Shown here: one piece after another, positions 29,067-38,318 of the stretch
Position numbering within the stretch: the stretch's first letter is position 1
How the letters are laid out: every line of letters starts with the position of its first letter
NCBI GenBank assembly: GCA_012862575.1
Contig: BLSF01000081.1
Coordinates: 89,933 to 153,932, forward strand
Origin: Parietichytrium sp. I65-24A
Lineage: Eukaryota > Sar > Bigyra > Thraustochytrida > Thraustochytriidae
DNA: 64,000 nt
Direction of reading: 5' to 3'
Made by a program: the position numbers and the translations under genes
Notes under the pieces: generated by a model
What the model was told of the DNA's origin: nothing
Database searches by the model: none
The model's input: only the letters and a program-made list of their open reading frames with translations

Positions 29067-30433
29067 TCTTCCGGGTCGCTCTTCGCTGTCTAGTCCTCAG
29101 CCGCACCCGCACACCCACCGCTGCTTTCAGCTCAGAGTCGGATCTCCCAAAGCCGACCCATACGCCGTCTCTCAGCCTCTCAGCCTCTCGATCACAGATC
29201 CACAACTTGGCAAGACAATGAGAGACTACCTCAAGCGGCCGCTGCATTTATATGCGAAGTATGATGATGTACTCAGTACGCATGTACGGAGGCTCGCACT
29301 TGTCTCTCGTCTCCACGCAAGCTCACTTTCGGACCAATAATTCTCGACTCCCAAAGCTTTCTATGGCGAATCGCTATTATTGTTGCTTAGTACCGACCTA
29401 AGGATGTTGACGGTGATTGACTTGGAGAGAATGATGAGATGAGGACATATGAGGACAGCAGTGGAAAGCGAAAGAAGACGAGGTTGTGATTGTTGTGATG
29501 GCAACAAGGTGCGCACAGTGAGTTGCTTGGAAATGCGATGGTGATTCTGTTTTGAAAAGTCGAAACTTCACGGCGGGAGGGTGCACGACGGCAGACTTGA
29601 TGGTTTGCGACCTGACCTAGCGATAGAGATGAAAACTCGAAAATTTTAGGAAATACAACCAGCTCTGAAAGGTAAGTCATGAGGGGAGCTGCAAACACTG
29701 CAGATCTTTTGGTATCGCGATGTATCGTGGGCATTCGCAGGATTCGCGGAGTATTCACGAGCGCTGGCAATAAGTGCAAAGGGTTTCGCAAAGCCACTGA
29801 CTGGTACTCCTTACAAGCCGTTAATTCGTTTGTTCGTCAGGAAGTTTCCCAATGCGAACGTTAAGTTATGAACTGCGGCAATGTGGCAGGCACATCGGCG
29901 ACCATCAGAAGTCAGTAGTCACGAGATGATTGACTGTGAAAACCGAAGTCCACATCCGTCTCCAAACGCGAGCTGATCAAACTTCGTTTTGAGTCAATTC
30001 GTTTTACTGCTTACAACGCTGGTTAGAATCCGTCAACTAAGCGAAAGCAAACGCAAACGCAAAGCTTTTAAGAGTATCGGCAAAAGTAGAAGCAAAAGCA
30101 AGCGCTGCGAAATTGTAAAGGTCTGGCTGCAAAGAGTGGAAAGCAAGTCTAGCTAACCTCCCGACAAGACGGAAAGGGCAGCGGAGCGAGCTGGTGTAAC
30201 TTGGCGACCTTTTGCATTGTTTTCCTCGGCAGGTTTAGGCACAGGTGCAGGCACAAACTCTCAACGAACTCGCTTGGGCTGACTCTTCTCCAGCCAGGTG
30301 TGAACCAACGTTCGCAGCGCAAGCTCTTCAACGAGCACCAGGCCGGGATCTGGAAGAGAGAAGAAAAAACTGTGGCGCAGCCCGGGATGGTTGGCCAGCG
30401 CGCATAGACGTAAAGTCTGGTTTGTCGCGCGAG
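29067..30433. other. Divergent promoter region, no gene seen
   Basis: It lies between two divergently transcribed genes. It contains the palindrome at 29269-29279 and an A/G-rich stretch at about 30040-30100. A 136-codon minus-strand frame at 29387-29797 has no protein-like features. Confidence 0.5.
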
Positions 30434-33400
30434 ATGTCACAGAGACGCAGGAGTCGCGCGCGGGCGCTCGCAGCATGGATCGGCTTGGTCGGAGTGGCCC
30501 TTTTTGCACAGGTTGCAGAGGCAAAGACGGTGAACAGACTATCGTGCACGGGCAAACTGAGGGTTTGCCAAAGTGGAGAGGACCCGTATCACGATGATGA
30601 AGAAGCTGGAGTGCAATACTGCACCGAGAATAAGCTTGATCGGCCGGCTGTGATACTAACCGGCGGAGGGTGGTGGACGTCGGTGTACAACATGTGGATC
30701 GCGCAGATCATCATGGAGGAACAGATGCAGGTTCCTGTGCAGATTGAGCAAGTCAATGGCGGGTCATTTCAGTATTGGACCTTCAACAACGAGGCTTATG
30801 ATGTGCTTGACGGGAGGATGTATTCGTGGGACGCACTTCATCTCGCTGCGAATGGATCTATGGACTGCTCCACCGGCTTTAAAAATGTATATGGTAGTGT
30901 ACCCGAAGACCTGACGGCAGCTGGGTGTACAACCAACTGCATGCCATGTGCGCATGCCATGCTAGAGGTGTGGCCGCACGGGCAAACTGACAATTATGAT
31001 TTGTATGTGGAGGAGAGGAAGACACTGGAAGATGGGGGTTCGCTAGGCACGATCGGGGAACATGGGTGGTGGGCCAGCAAGGCGACATTGACCGAATTAC
31101 CTTTGCTTTCCTCTTTCCGCGGGATGTCCAAGAGCAATAATTCAACGGAGGCGAACCCGACGAGGATTTTTCGAAAGGCTCTGACTTTGGGTCAATATTG
31201 CAACTATACCTACTGGGAGTGGGAATACATTGCCAGCTCGTTCGGAGGGCCGTCTCAAAACCTGAAAGCAGCTAACATGTCACATTTTTGCCACCATTTC
31301 TTTGAGTCGTCAATGGGAGCAGAATATCCCGACCTCCCCTGGAGCGAGCAATACGATACGGAATATCAGGCGCTGCGATGGGATCAGCTGCAGCGGTGCG
31401 CGTCGAACGAGAATGTCACGGTAGGGCTTTTATTCTATGAGCTTTGTGTTCAGTTCTGGATCACTCCTACAGACCTTGACGAGAAGCTACCTGGAGCAGC
31501 AACTGGGCTCAATAGAGCTGGCTATGCCCCTGACATCAAGTTCTTATACCGGGGCTTCTTCATGCCGTTCGAGGATGGCGACATTGGGTTTCTGCAGACA
31601 ACAACGTGTCCTCTCAATACCTGGATGGACTCTTCCCCAGGAGCTGAAGATTGGACGGTTTGGGACAAATCAGGCTATGGAGTGGACGGGTACACTAGAT
31701 TTGAAAATTATGACCCTGACATTATTGAAAGTTTGCAATTGAACCTGAAGCCTATCTCGATGAGATCTGATGTGCGAAGTGTCCTAGAAGTGTCTGCTCG
31801 ACTAAGCGAGGAAAATCCGGACGAATTTTCTCCAGTCCTTCTATCCTGGTTCAAACCAAGCAGCATCTTCCACCGGAAAGACTACAATATGAGCAACGAA
31901 CCTTGGGGAGGTTACTCTGGAGCAAATTTTGAGCTCGCCAGGGTACAGCTCCCAGAATATGCGTCTTCTTGTGAAACCTCTCGCAGGAATTACAGCGAAG
32001 CTTGCAAAGCAGGCGAATATGCTTCGACTGATGACACAGAGCAATGTGGCTATGGGCAGCAGGTCCTCTACAAGGTATTTGCGTCCAAGCTCAAGGACTA
32101 CTCTCCTGAAGGATACAGATTTTTGAGACGGATGAAAATCACCACCGAAGACCAAGAGTGGATTTTATCGGAGATTGACTATAGCCAGAACGCTGCGTAC
32201 TCTACAAACCACCCCACTAGAATACGAGACGTGGTGTGCGAATGGGTAAAGAACAACGAAAATGTCTGGAAGAATTGGCTCCCAATAACTTCCGATCAAG
32301 TGCGATGCTTAGGGGAGCTTGGGGATCCTTTTGCGGTCGAGGATCCGAATTATTCGGAAGCGACGGACAGCGTCAAGGAGTGCTCCAATCACGGGTATTG
32401 CAACTACACAGATGAGTCGCTGAAACTTCACCCAAATGCTGGCGATTGTGTATGTGATCTCGGGTACCAAGGCGACGATTGCTCCGGTCTAATTGAGCCT
32501 GCTTCACTGAATGTGACATACACCAGTGCGGTATTTGTGCTCATAACCCTGTTGAATCTGGGAACCTGTGCAGTGGCGTCCCGGCTTTTAAAACGCCTGG
32601 AAAAGTTCGAAAAGGTGTCGATCGTGTTTCGAGTCTCCCACCCGAGCTTTGTGCGCCTGAATCTGATTGCTATTATAGCTGCCTGCGTGGGGTCTTTTTT
32701 CTGGGCTGGCACGGCCACCATCATCCACTGCTTGGCACGGCCGATATTTACAACAGTACCACTTAATGTGGTGAACTGTCTCATGTACGTGAAGTTGATG
32801 CGCAAGAAAATGCGATTTGCCATGAATCTAGAAGATATCCACGGCCATCTCTATCCTCTCCTTGGTTTTTTCGCAGGACTTTTTGCTGTCTGGTTCTTCT
32901 TGTTTTCGCCGTATGCCGAGGACGTCAGGTTGGAAGATCGAGTGTGGGAAAAGTACTCTTCGTGCAATTTTGGCTCCAATCAAGCCGCCTTTGAAGCGCT
33001 CATCTTGGTCACGTCTTCTTTTCTTGGAGTGTCAAATTGTATGCTAAGCTTTGAGCTCCGGAAGAAGCCAACTTATTTTGACGAAGGTGGCGACCTTTTG
33101 AAAACCTCGTGGGCACTGAATGGTCTGATGGCGATTCTCTATGTCAGCGCACAATTTGTGGTGTCCCCAAACGAGCAGGGAAAGTATATCCTGAATACCC
33201 TTGTCCCGCTCTTGTGTTGCTGGTCTGTTTTGTATCTTCTGATATGGCCGAAATTTCGCGTTCACTACTATTTTCCGGAGAAGAACAATTTGAAAGACGG
33301 GCTCTATCACCCAACTGGGGATCCGGCGCTGGCAGTGGGCGACCCAGTCGCGAATGTGCCCAAAATTCTTGCGGAGGAGGAAGCCGAAGATGCGCGTTTG

Positions 33401-34753
33401 AGCAAACTCAGAGAACACGCGGCCCCAATGGCGAAATCATCGAGCAGGCCCATGCCTGCTGGGCGCCCAAGGCGACTGACGATGGGTGTCTCTCTGCGAC
33501 GCAAGGTATCCGTAGCCTTTCAGAGCGGGTCCAACATGATTGGAGCATTTTTACAGAAGCGCCAAAGCATAGCTCCAATGACCAGGCACCAAAAGGTGCA
33601 CATTGAAAACCTTGAGAGTCTCGATCGTCTAGATGAGTTTCCGCCACCGGAGGAGGAGGTTTTAAAAGACCCTCACAAGATGCACGATGAGACCAAAAGA
33701 GCGATCGCCTACAGGAGTCCAGAGATGTACTTTCTTTTGGAGAAGCGGCTTAAGATCATCGAGCGAGAGAATGCCGAGCTGACTAGAATTCTGCAGGAGC
33801 ACCGCATTGACCCGGTAACTGGAGAAATAGACGAGGACTATCTTGCAGCCCTTCACCGCGTCGAAACAGAGTACAAAGAAAAAATGCACCTCTTGGAAAC
33901 CGATCACAGTCAGGAGGTTCGCGAATTGCGACAAGAGAATGAAGACCAGCGAAGGCTGTACGAGAGAGATAAAATCGATGCTGTGGCAAGACTCACAAAG
34001 GAAAAGATGGACGCAATCGCCGATCTCAAGGCAGAGACATTCCACCAGGTTCATCAGCTCTCACGATTGGAACAGGACAATATTCGTCTTGCCAATACTT
34101 TGCGCGGGACCTTGCCGGAGCTTTCGAAATTCCTTGCTGCATTTGGATTCGATGAACACGAGCAAAATCTCTTGCAAGAGGGAATCGATTCAACGGAAAA
34201 GCTCATATTGGCCTCAAAAGAAGATCTTCAAGCCGCGGGAATGCGCCTCGGTCACGTTCGCAAATTGGGGTCAATATTACAATCTATGGAGGTCGCAACT
34301 CCATTCGTTGTCATGCCCGAGGCAGCAGAACCCAGACCTCAATTTTCCAAGGCAGAGCCTGCTGAGGCTGACGAGACATTCGACAACAACCGCTCAGATG
34401 GCCATGGGCAGCGAGAGGAACGAGCAGGCACTACGTCCAAATCAAAGAAACCGAAGCAAAAGAAGAGGAAGAAGGATCAACAACGTGATCCAGGTTGGCT
34501 TATTAACCGTGATCCGAGCAGTGGCAAGAAGTACATGATCCACCCTCAAACTGGCGAAACAAAGTGGTACGAGGGGGAGGCAGACCCAAATCCGACATTG
34601 CAAAGGCTTGGCGAGAGGCAAGACGTGGAGGCCGTATTCTCCGATGACAGTGACGTGGAGGAAACAGTTTTGGCCGACGAAAAGGATGGAAGCGAGGCGA
34701 AGCAGGACAAAAAGTCTAAGAAGCTCAAGAAAAAACCCAATCAGCACGAGTGA
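30434..34753 (+). CDS. Seven-helix receptor with OpuAC-like ectodomain, SAM and WW domains
   Basis: 1439 aa, starting at the ATG (30434) of a good signal peptide ('LAAWIGLVGVALFAQVAEA'). Ectodomain about 40-640: solute-binding fold of the OpuAC/glycine-betaine type ('PAVILTGGGWWTSVYNMWIA', 'HAMLEVWPHGQTDNYDLYVE', 'LGTIGEHGWWAS'), Cys-rich. An EGF-like module is at about 645-683 ('CSNHGYCNYTDES', 'CVCDLGYQGDDCSG'). Seven hydrophobic spans lie at about 698-945, with basic intracellular loops and 'SFELRKKPTYFDEGG' before span 6, the class C GPCR layout. The cytoplasmic part has a long coiled coil at about 1097-1228, a SAM-like domain at about 1229-1285 ('LLQEGIDSTEKLILASKEDL', 'AAGMRLGHVRKLGSILQSM'), a WW domain at about 1353-1381 (Trp1354 and Trp1379, 'GKKYMIHPQTGETKWYEG') and a Lys-rich tail. 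Probable role: sensing an osmolyte- or amine-like ligand and signalling through G proteins and scaffold partners (inference). Uninterrupted by introns. Confidence 0.85.
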   Translation: MSQRRRSRARALAAWIGLVGVALFAQVAEAKTVNRLSCTGKLRVCQSGEDPYHDDEEAGVQYCTENKLDRPAVILTGGGWWTSVYNMWIAQIIMEEQMQVPVQIEQVNGGSFQYWTFNNEAYDVLDGRMYSWDALHLAANGSMDCSTGFKNVYGSVPEDLTAAGCTTNCMPCAHAMLEVWPHGQTDNYDLYVEERKTLEDGGSLGTIGEHGWWASKATLTELPLLSSFRGMSKSNNSTEANPTRIFRKALTLGQYCNYTYWEWEYIASSFGGPSQNLKAANMSHFCHHFFESSMGAEYPDLPWSEQYDTEYQALRWDQLQRCASNENVTVGLLFYELCVQFWITPTDLDEKLPGAATGLNRAGYAPDIKFLYRGFFMPFEDGDIGFLQTTTCPLNTWMDSSPGAEDWTVWDKSGYGVDGYTRFENYDPDIIESLQLNLKPISMRSDVRSVLEVSARLSEENPDEFSPVLLSWFKPSSIFHRKDYNMSNEPWGGYSGANFELARVQLPEYASSCETSRRNYSEACKAGEYASTDDTEQCGYGQQVLYKVFASKLKDYSPEGYRFLRRMKITTEDQEWILSEIDYSQNAAYSTNHPTRIRDVVCEWVKNNENVWKNWLPITSDQVRCLGELGDPFAVEDPNYSEATDSVKECSNHGYCNYTDESLKLHPNAGDCVCDLGYQGDDCSGLIEPASLNVTYTSAVFVLITLLNLGTCAVASRLLKRLEKFEKVSIVFRVSHPSFVRLNLIAIIAACVGSFFWAGTATIIHCLARPIFTTVPLNVVNCLMYVKLMRKKMRFAMNLEDIHGHLYPLLGFFAGLFAVWFFLFSPYAEDVRLEDRVWEKYSSCNFGSNQAAFEALILVTSSFLGVSNCMLSFELRKKPTYFDEGGDLLKTSWALNGLMAILYVSAQFVVSPNEQGKYILNTLVPLLCCWSVLYLLIWPKFRVHYYFPEKNNLKDGLYHPTGDPALAVGDPVANVPKILAEEEAEDARLSKLREHAAPMAKSSSRPMPAGRPRRLTMGVSLRRKVSVAFQSGSNMIGAFLQKRQSIAPMTRHQKVHIENLESLDRLDEFPPPEEEVLKDPHKMHDETKRAIAYRSPEMYFLLEKRLKIIERENAELTRILQEHRIDPVTGEIDEDYLAALHRVETEYKEKMHLLETDHSQEVRELRQENEDQRRLYERDKIDAVARLTKEKMDAIADLKAETFHQVHQLSRLEQDNIRLANTLRGTLPELSKFLAAFGFDEHEQNLLQEGIDSTEKLILASKEDLQAAGMRLGHVRKLGSILQSMEVATPFVVMPEAAEPRPQFSKAEPAEADETFDNNRSDGHGQREERAGTTSKSKKPKQKKRKKDQQRDPGWLINRDPSSGKKYMIHPQTGETKWYEGEADPNPTLQRLGERQDVEAVFSDDSDVEETVLADEKDGSEAKQDKKSKKLKKKPNQHE

Positions 34754-34960
34754 ACTCGGTCATTTGTCTCGTGTATATGGCACAGGGTTTAGCCGCTTGA
34801 GTGGCATCTGACAATGTCGCAAATACTCAACGCATCCTATTTGATTTCTATTTGGCGAGAGAGCCACTTTTCATGCGTTGAACTCGTGTCTAGTTGTAAT
34901 TTTTTTATTTTTTTTTGGGAGTGGTGTAAGCAATATATTGACTGCAAGAAAGAGATTCGA
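34754..34960. other. Short convergent 3' spacer
   Basis: 207 bp between the receptor and kinesin stop codons; T-rich at about 34899-34918. No gene. Confidence 0.6.
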
Positions 34961-36778
34961 TCAGGCCTTCTTCTTATTCTGTACTTTGACTGTCTTGGCC
35001 GTTCCGATTTCACAGGAATTCACCTTGTGACCGAATCGGAGGGAGCACAAGCTTTCGTGCATGCTGAGCGGTGATAAATTTACAAACATGAGCGTCTTGC
35101 AGTTTCCGCCCAGAGAGTTTTGAAGAAGATAAGTCAGTTTTGAATTCCGGAAGGGCACGTGCTTGGAGCCATTAGCCAGAGCAAAAATGACGTCCCCAAG
35201 GCAGGAAAGAGACTTGTTAATAGCTTGTGTTTCCTTGAGCTGTTTCCCCTCTGCTTTGCTAGACGCCAATCTCTCGCTTCCAGCTAAATCTACAAGGTTG
35301 AGAACCCCACGCAGCTGGTCTCCGGATGCAGTGTGAGTACCCGTGACGGTAAGCGTGAATACGCTGTGCGATCGAGAAGATTGCTCGTTGCTTTGTGTGG
35401 AGCCGACTGCTCGTGCATTTCTTGCGCGTCTCATTAGTTCCTCGAGATCCTCGGGGCCGTCAACTTGCACCTCGGAAAGACCATCGACAGTAGTTTCCCC
35501 AGAATCTTGCTTGTGTCGAATTTCAAAGGTTGGTGCAGGTTCAGCACTTTTCCCATTAGACCCGAGGTCCCGAATGGTTTCGTTGTAAATCTCCAAAAAG
35601 CTTGCTTTCAGCTGGAAGTTCCACTCGTGCTGAGCAGCAATAACACTAAAGAGATGTTGAACGGCGCGTGGAATAATTCCGTTTCCGTTTTCACAAGACG
35701 GATTGCCGTCCATGGTGTACGTCTTGCCACTTCCAGTCTGGCCGTAAGCAAAAATGCATACCCGGTACCCGTCTAGAACGGACTGGATGAGGTGAGAAAC
35801 TTCTGAAAAGACCTGCTCTTGGCCATCTGTCTGGCGAAAAACTTTGTCAAATTTGAAGTCGTACACTTGCGGTGTCGTTTTGGAACCGTCCACCGACACC
35901 TTGGATTCTCCAATCAGAGTAAGCTGTTGCTTCTCCGGATCATCGAGTGGGTATTTGAAGAGCGGCTCCGACGTTTCCGATCCGATCAATGGACGGACGC
36001 GAGCAAAAACACGAATGTTCCCTTTCAGCTCCAAGATTGTGTTTCGAAGGTCGCGCATCGTTTGCTCTTGCGTGTGAATCTGATGCTTGAGCTCAGCGAT
36101 GAGTTCCTCAGCTTCGCGTTTTTGCTGAAGTAGAGTCGTTTTTTCGCTTGAGAGCGCTGCATTTTCTTCCTTGGACAAAGCCAAACCAGATTGCAGAGAG
36201 TTCCGTTCCTCTCGCGTTTGTTCGAGATCTTTTTGTAGGATACACACTTTGCCTTTCTCCTCTTGCAATTCCTGTTTGGTTGTACTTAAGCTTGATTCGA
36301 GTTGAGCACATTTTTCTTGCGAAAGTAGCAACTCAGCTTCCGCGGCTTCCTTGGCGAGATTTTGCTGCTCAAGCTCCTTTTCCATCTCTACATCCTTGGC
36401 CTGGGCTGGCTGCTTGCTCGCTGCACTTTTCCTCGTCCGCGGCTCACCGCGAGTTGCAATGGACTGTCTAAGAGGTGGAGGCTTGGAGACCACTGAAAGC
36501 CTGCTGGACGTCCGAGACTTTTTCGTGCCTCTTCCGCTCGGCATAACGTTCGCAGAGTTGAAATCGTTCTCGTTGCGCATGCGTTTCGCCGCCGCCGCGC
36601 GCGCCCTCTCCTCATTTTCCTGCTTTTTCTTCTCCTTCATCTCCTTCAACGCCATCCTCCTCTTCGCTCTTGGCGTGAGATTGTCCACCATCGGGTACGA
36701 CGACGCTAGAGGAATCGAGTTCCCCGACCTCGACGACGCCTGTGATCTGCTTTCGTCTGGGCTGTGCGTAGAAGACAT
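34961..36778 (-). CDS. Kinesin-14, C-terminal minus-end motor
   Basis: 605 aa from the ATG at 36778; the frame extends further up without a better start. Residues 1-130 are a basic, Ser-rich tail with NLS-like clusters ('RAKRRMALKEMKEKKK'). Residues about 130-270 form a coiled coil. The kinesin-14 neck signature 'ELKGNIRVFARVRP' is at about 268-282. Motor domain to about 595: P-loop 'AYGQTGSGKTYTM', switch I 'NEQSSRSHSVF', switch II 'LVDLAGSER', 'HVPFRNSKLTYLLQNSLGG'. A short basic end follows. The order stalk-neck-motor identifies the Ncd/KIFC class, minus-end-directed motors that organise spindle poles. Complete. A GA-rich tract (sense strand) lies at about 37141-37196 and a GTACTCAGTAC palindrome at 37218 in its upstream region. 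Confidence 0.96.
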   Translation of the reverse strand: MSSTHSPDESRSQASSRSGNSIPLASSYPMVDNLTPRAKRRMALKEMKEKKKQENEERARAAAAKRMRNENDFNSANVMPSGRGTKKSRTSSRLSVVSKPPPLRQSIATRGEPRTRKSAASKQPAQAKDVEMEKELEQQNLAKEAAEAELLLSQEKCAQLESSLSTTKQELQEEKGKVCILQKDLEQTREERNSLQSGLALSKEENAALSSEKTTLLQQKREAEELIAELKHQIHTQEQTMRDLRNTILELKGNIRVFARVRPLIGSETSEPLFKYPLDDPEKQQLTLIGESKVSVDGSKTTPQVYDFKFDKVFRQTDGQEQVFSEVSHLIQSVLDGYRVCIFAYGQTGSGKTYTMDGNPSCENGNGIIPRAVQHLFSVIAAQHEWNFQLKASFLEIYNETIRDLGSNGKSAEPAPTFEIRHKQDSGETTVDGLSEVQVDGPEDLEELMRRARNARAVGSTQSNEQSSRSHSVFTLTVTGTHTASGDQLRGVLNLVDLAGSERLASSKAEGKQLKETQAINKSLSCLGDVIFALANGSKHVPFRNSKLTYLLQNSLGGNCKTLMFVNLSPLSMHESLCSLRFGHKVNSCEIGTAKTVKVQNKKKA

Positions 36779-37635
36779 TTCCAACCAGAATTCCAATTCC
36801 AAATCAACCTTCCGTCCCGACCCAAGACACCACCTCCCGTATCCCGTATCCCGTATTCGCTTGACGCACAATCTGCAGCTCCTCGTTGCAGCCCTCGACT
36901 CGATTCGATTCAAATATATTGCAACACCTATGCTTATTCGCGACTTGCAAAGACAGCAACCTATCGCCAGCTCCTTCGCGGTCGGTGTCTTCCAAGTATT
37001 CCAATTGCACTTTCGAAGCCGAGCTCGCACTGCACCACTTGCCCGATTCTTAACGATTCTCTATAGCAAGAGCTAGAGTTGGTATGCATCCCCGAGTGTA
37101 GGTTGCAAGAAGATGTTGCAAGTTTCCATTCACTGTTTTTCTCTCTCTCTACTCTCTCTTTTTCTTATTCTCTCTCTCTCTGTCTCTCTCTCGCGGACAA
37201 ACGTTACTTAACCTCGAGTACTCAGTACGCGCTCCCATGTGTTGTTGCCTGACTTTCCAGCACATACTCTATCTGCATCGCAGAGCGCTTTCAAAATATA
37301 CTCTCGCAACAACGGTTACTACTATGGTTGCTCGCATAAACGTTTCTTACGATTAATATTGAAAGTCAGTAGTCGCAAAAGCTGGGATATAAGCCTATTA
37401 AGGTTTATGATGGTGCGAGTATTGAGCTAAGAAAGCAAAGTGTTCATTGGGTGCGGAAACAGGAGTTACATTTTCACTGATTGATTGTTCAATCGATTGT
37501 TCTCAATGATGTTCAATGATGAAATGGAAAGTGGCCAAGTGTGAGCGAAAGGAGCAGCGAGCAAGAGATACAGAGAGAGAGAGAGAGAGCTGTCCTGTCT
37601 GCTAAAGTGAGCGTGTCTTGATCGTGGGGGAAGAA
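36779..37635. other. Divergent promoter region
   Basis: It lies between kinesin-14 (minus) and a small plus-strand gene. It holds CT/GA tracts at about 37141-37196 and 37571-37590 and the palindrome GTACTCAGTAC at 37218-37228. No gene seen. Confidence 0.6.
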
Positions 37636-38138
37636 ATGGAGGCGGTGTCAACGGCAAAACTGCGTCGCAGAAAGGTGCAGGTGAGTGGTGAAAGTCTGGT
37701 TGGTGCACGCGCTTTTGAGGGAGCGTTTTTTGATGAACAATGTATGAAGATGGACCGAGAGATACTGACCGTGGCTGAGAGGCTTTGCTGATGCTGCCGT
37801 CTTTGTAAATGGGGCAGGAGGTGGACCATCTGACGGAGTTTGAGCTCAATGATGTAGTGAACCGGATGTTTGAAAACGAGGCGAGCGACGTGGTGCAATA
37901 CAAGCCGTGGGACGAGATCTGGCTGTGCTCGGGTCGATCTGCGCCCGCATCGTCGAGCAGGCCAAGCAGCAGCAGTACACGCTCCTTCAAATTGAGCTCA
38001 GGCTACCAGCCCAAGTCTGTCTTGCAGCCACAGCAAATGAATCAACCTCAAACAGATAGCAGTACTGCGAGTGGGAAGTTTCGCCTTGGAAGCATGTACA
38101 GCTCGCGCTTTCAGACGTCCGAACCTCTCGATTCGTAG
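37636..38138 (+). CDS. Small two-exon protein, unrecognised
   Basis: Exon 1 37636-37680 encodes 15 residues starting 'MEAVSTAKLRRRKVQ'; exon 2 37818-38138 encodes the rest, 121 aa in total. Evidence for splicing: CAG|GTGAGT at 37678-37686, acceptor GGGGCAG at 37811-37817, phase 0 at both ends, and no ATG with good context near the exon 2 boundary other than one inside the acceptor region. The likely folded part is 'HLTEFELNDVVNRMFENEAS' and 'YKPWDEIWLCSG'; the rest is Ser/Gln-rich and disordered. I do not recognise the family. Confidence 0.6.
37681..37817 (+). other. Spliceosomal intron, 137 nt
   Basis: Donor GTGAGT, acceptor GCAG, CTGAC branch-like element at about 37766. It joins two frames in phase 0 near the 5' end of the gene. 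Confidence 0.7.
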
Positions 38139-38318
38139 ACTGCTGATACAAAAAGGCTTTGTTTTGAACCATTTGGCTATTGCTCGAGCTAGCAGTAGCT
38201 CCATTCGCGATGAATCGCATAACTTGTATCAAAATTGTTGACAAACTTTTCGGAATTTTTGTTTGTGAGCTCTATAATTGTATTGATCAGATGGATACAA
38301 GCTGGGGGGCATGTTGTC

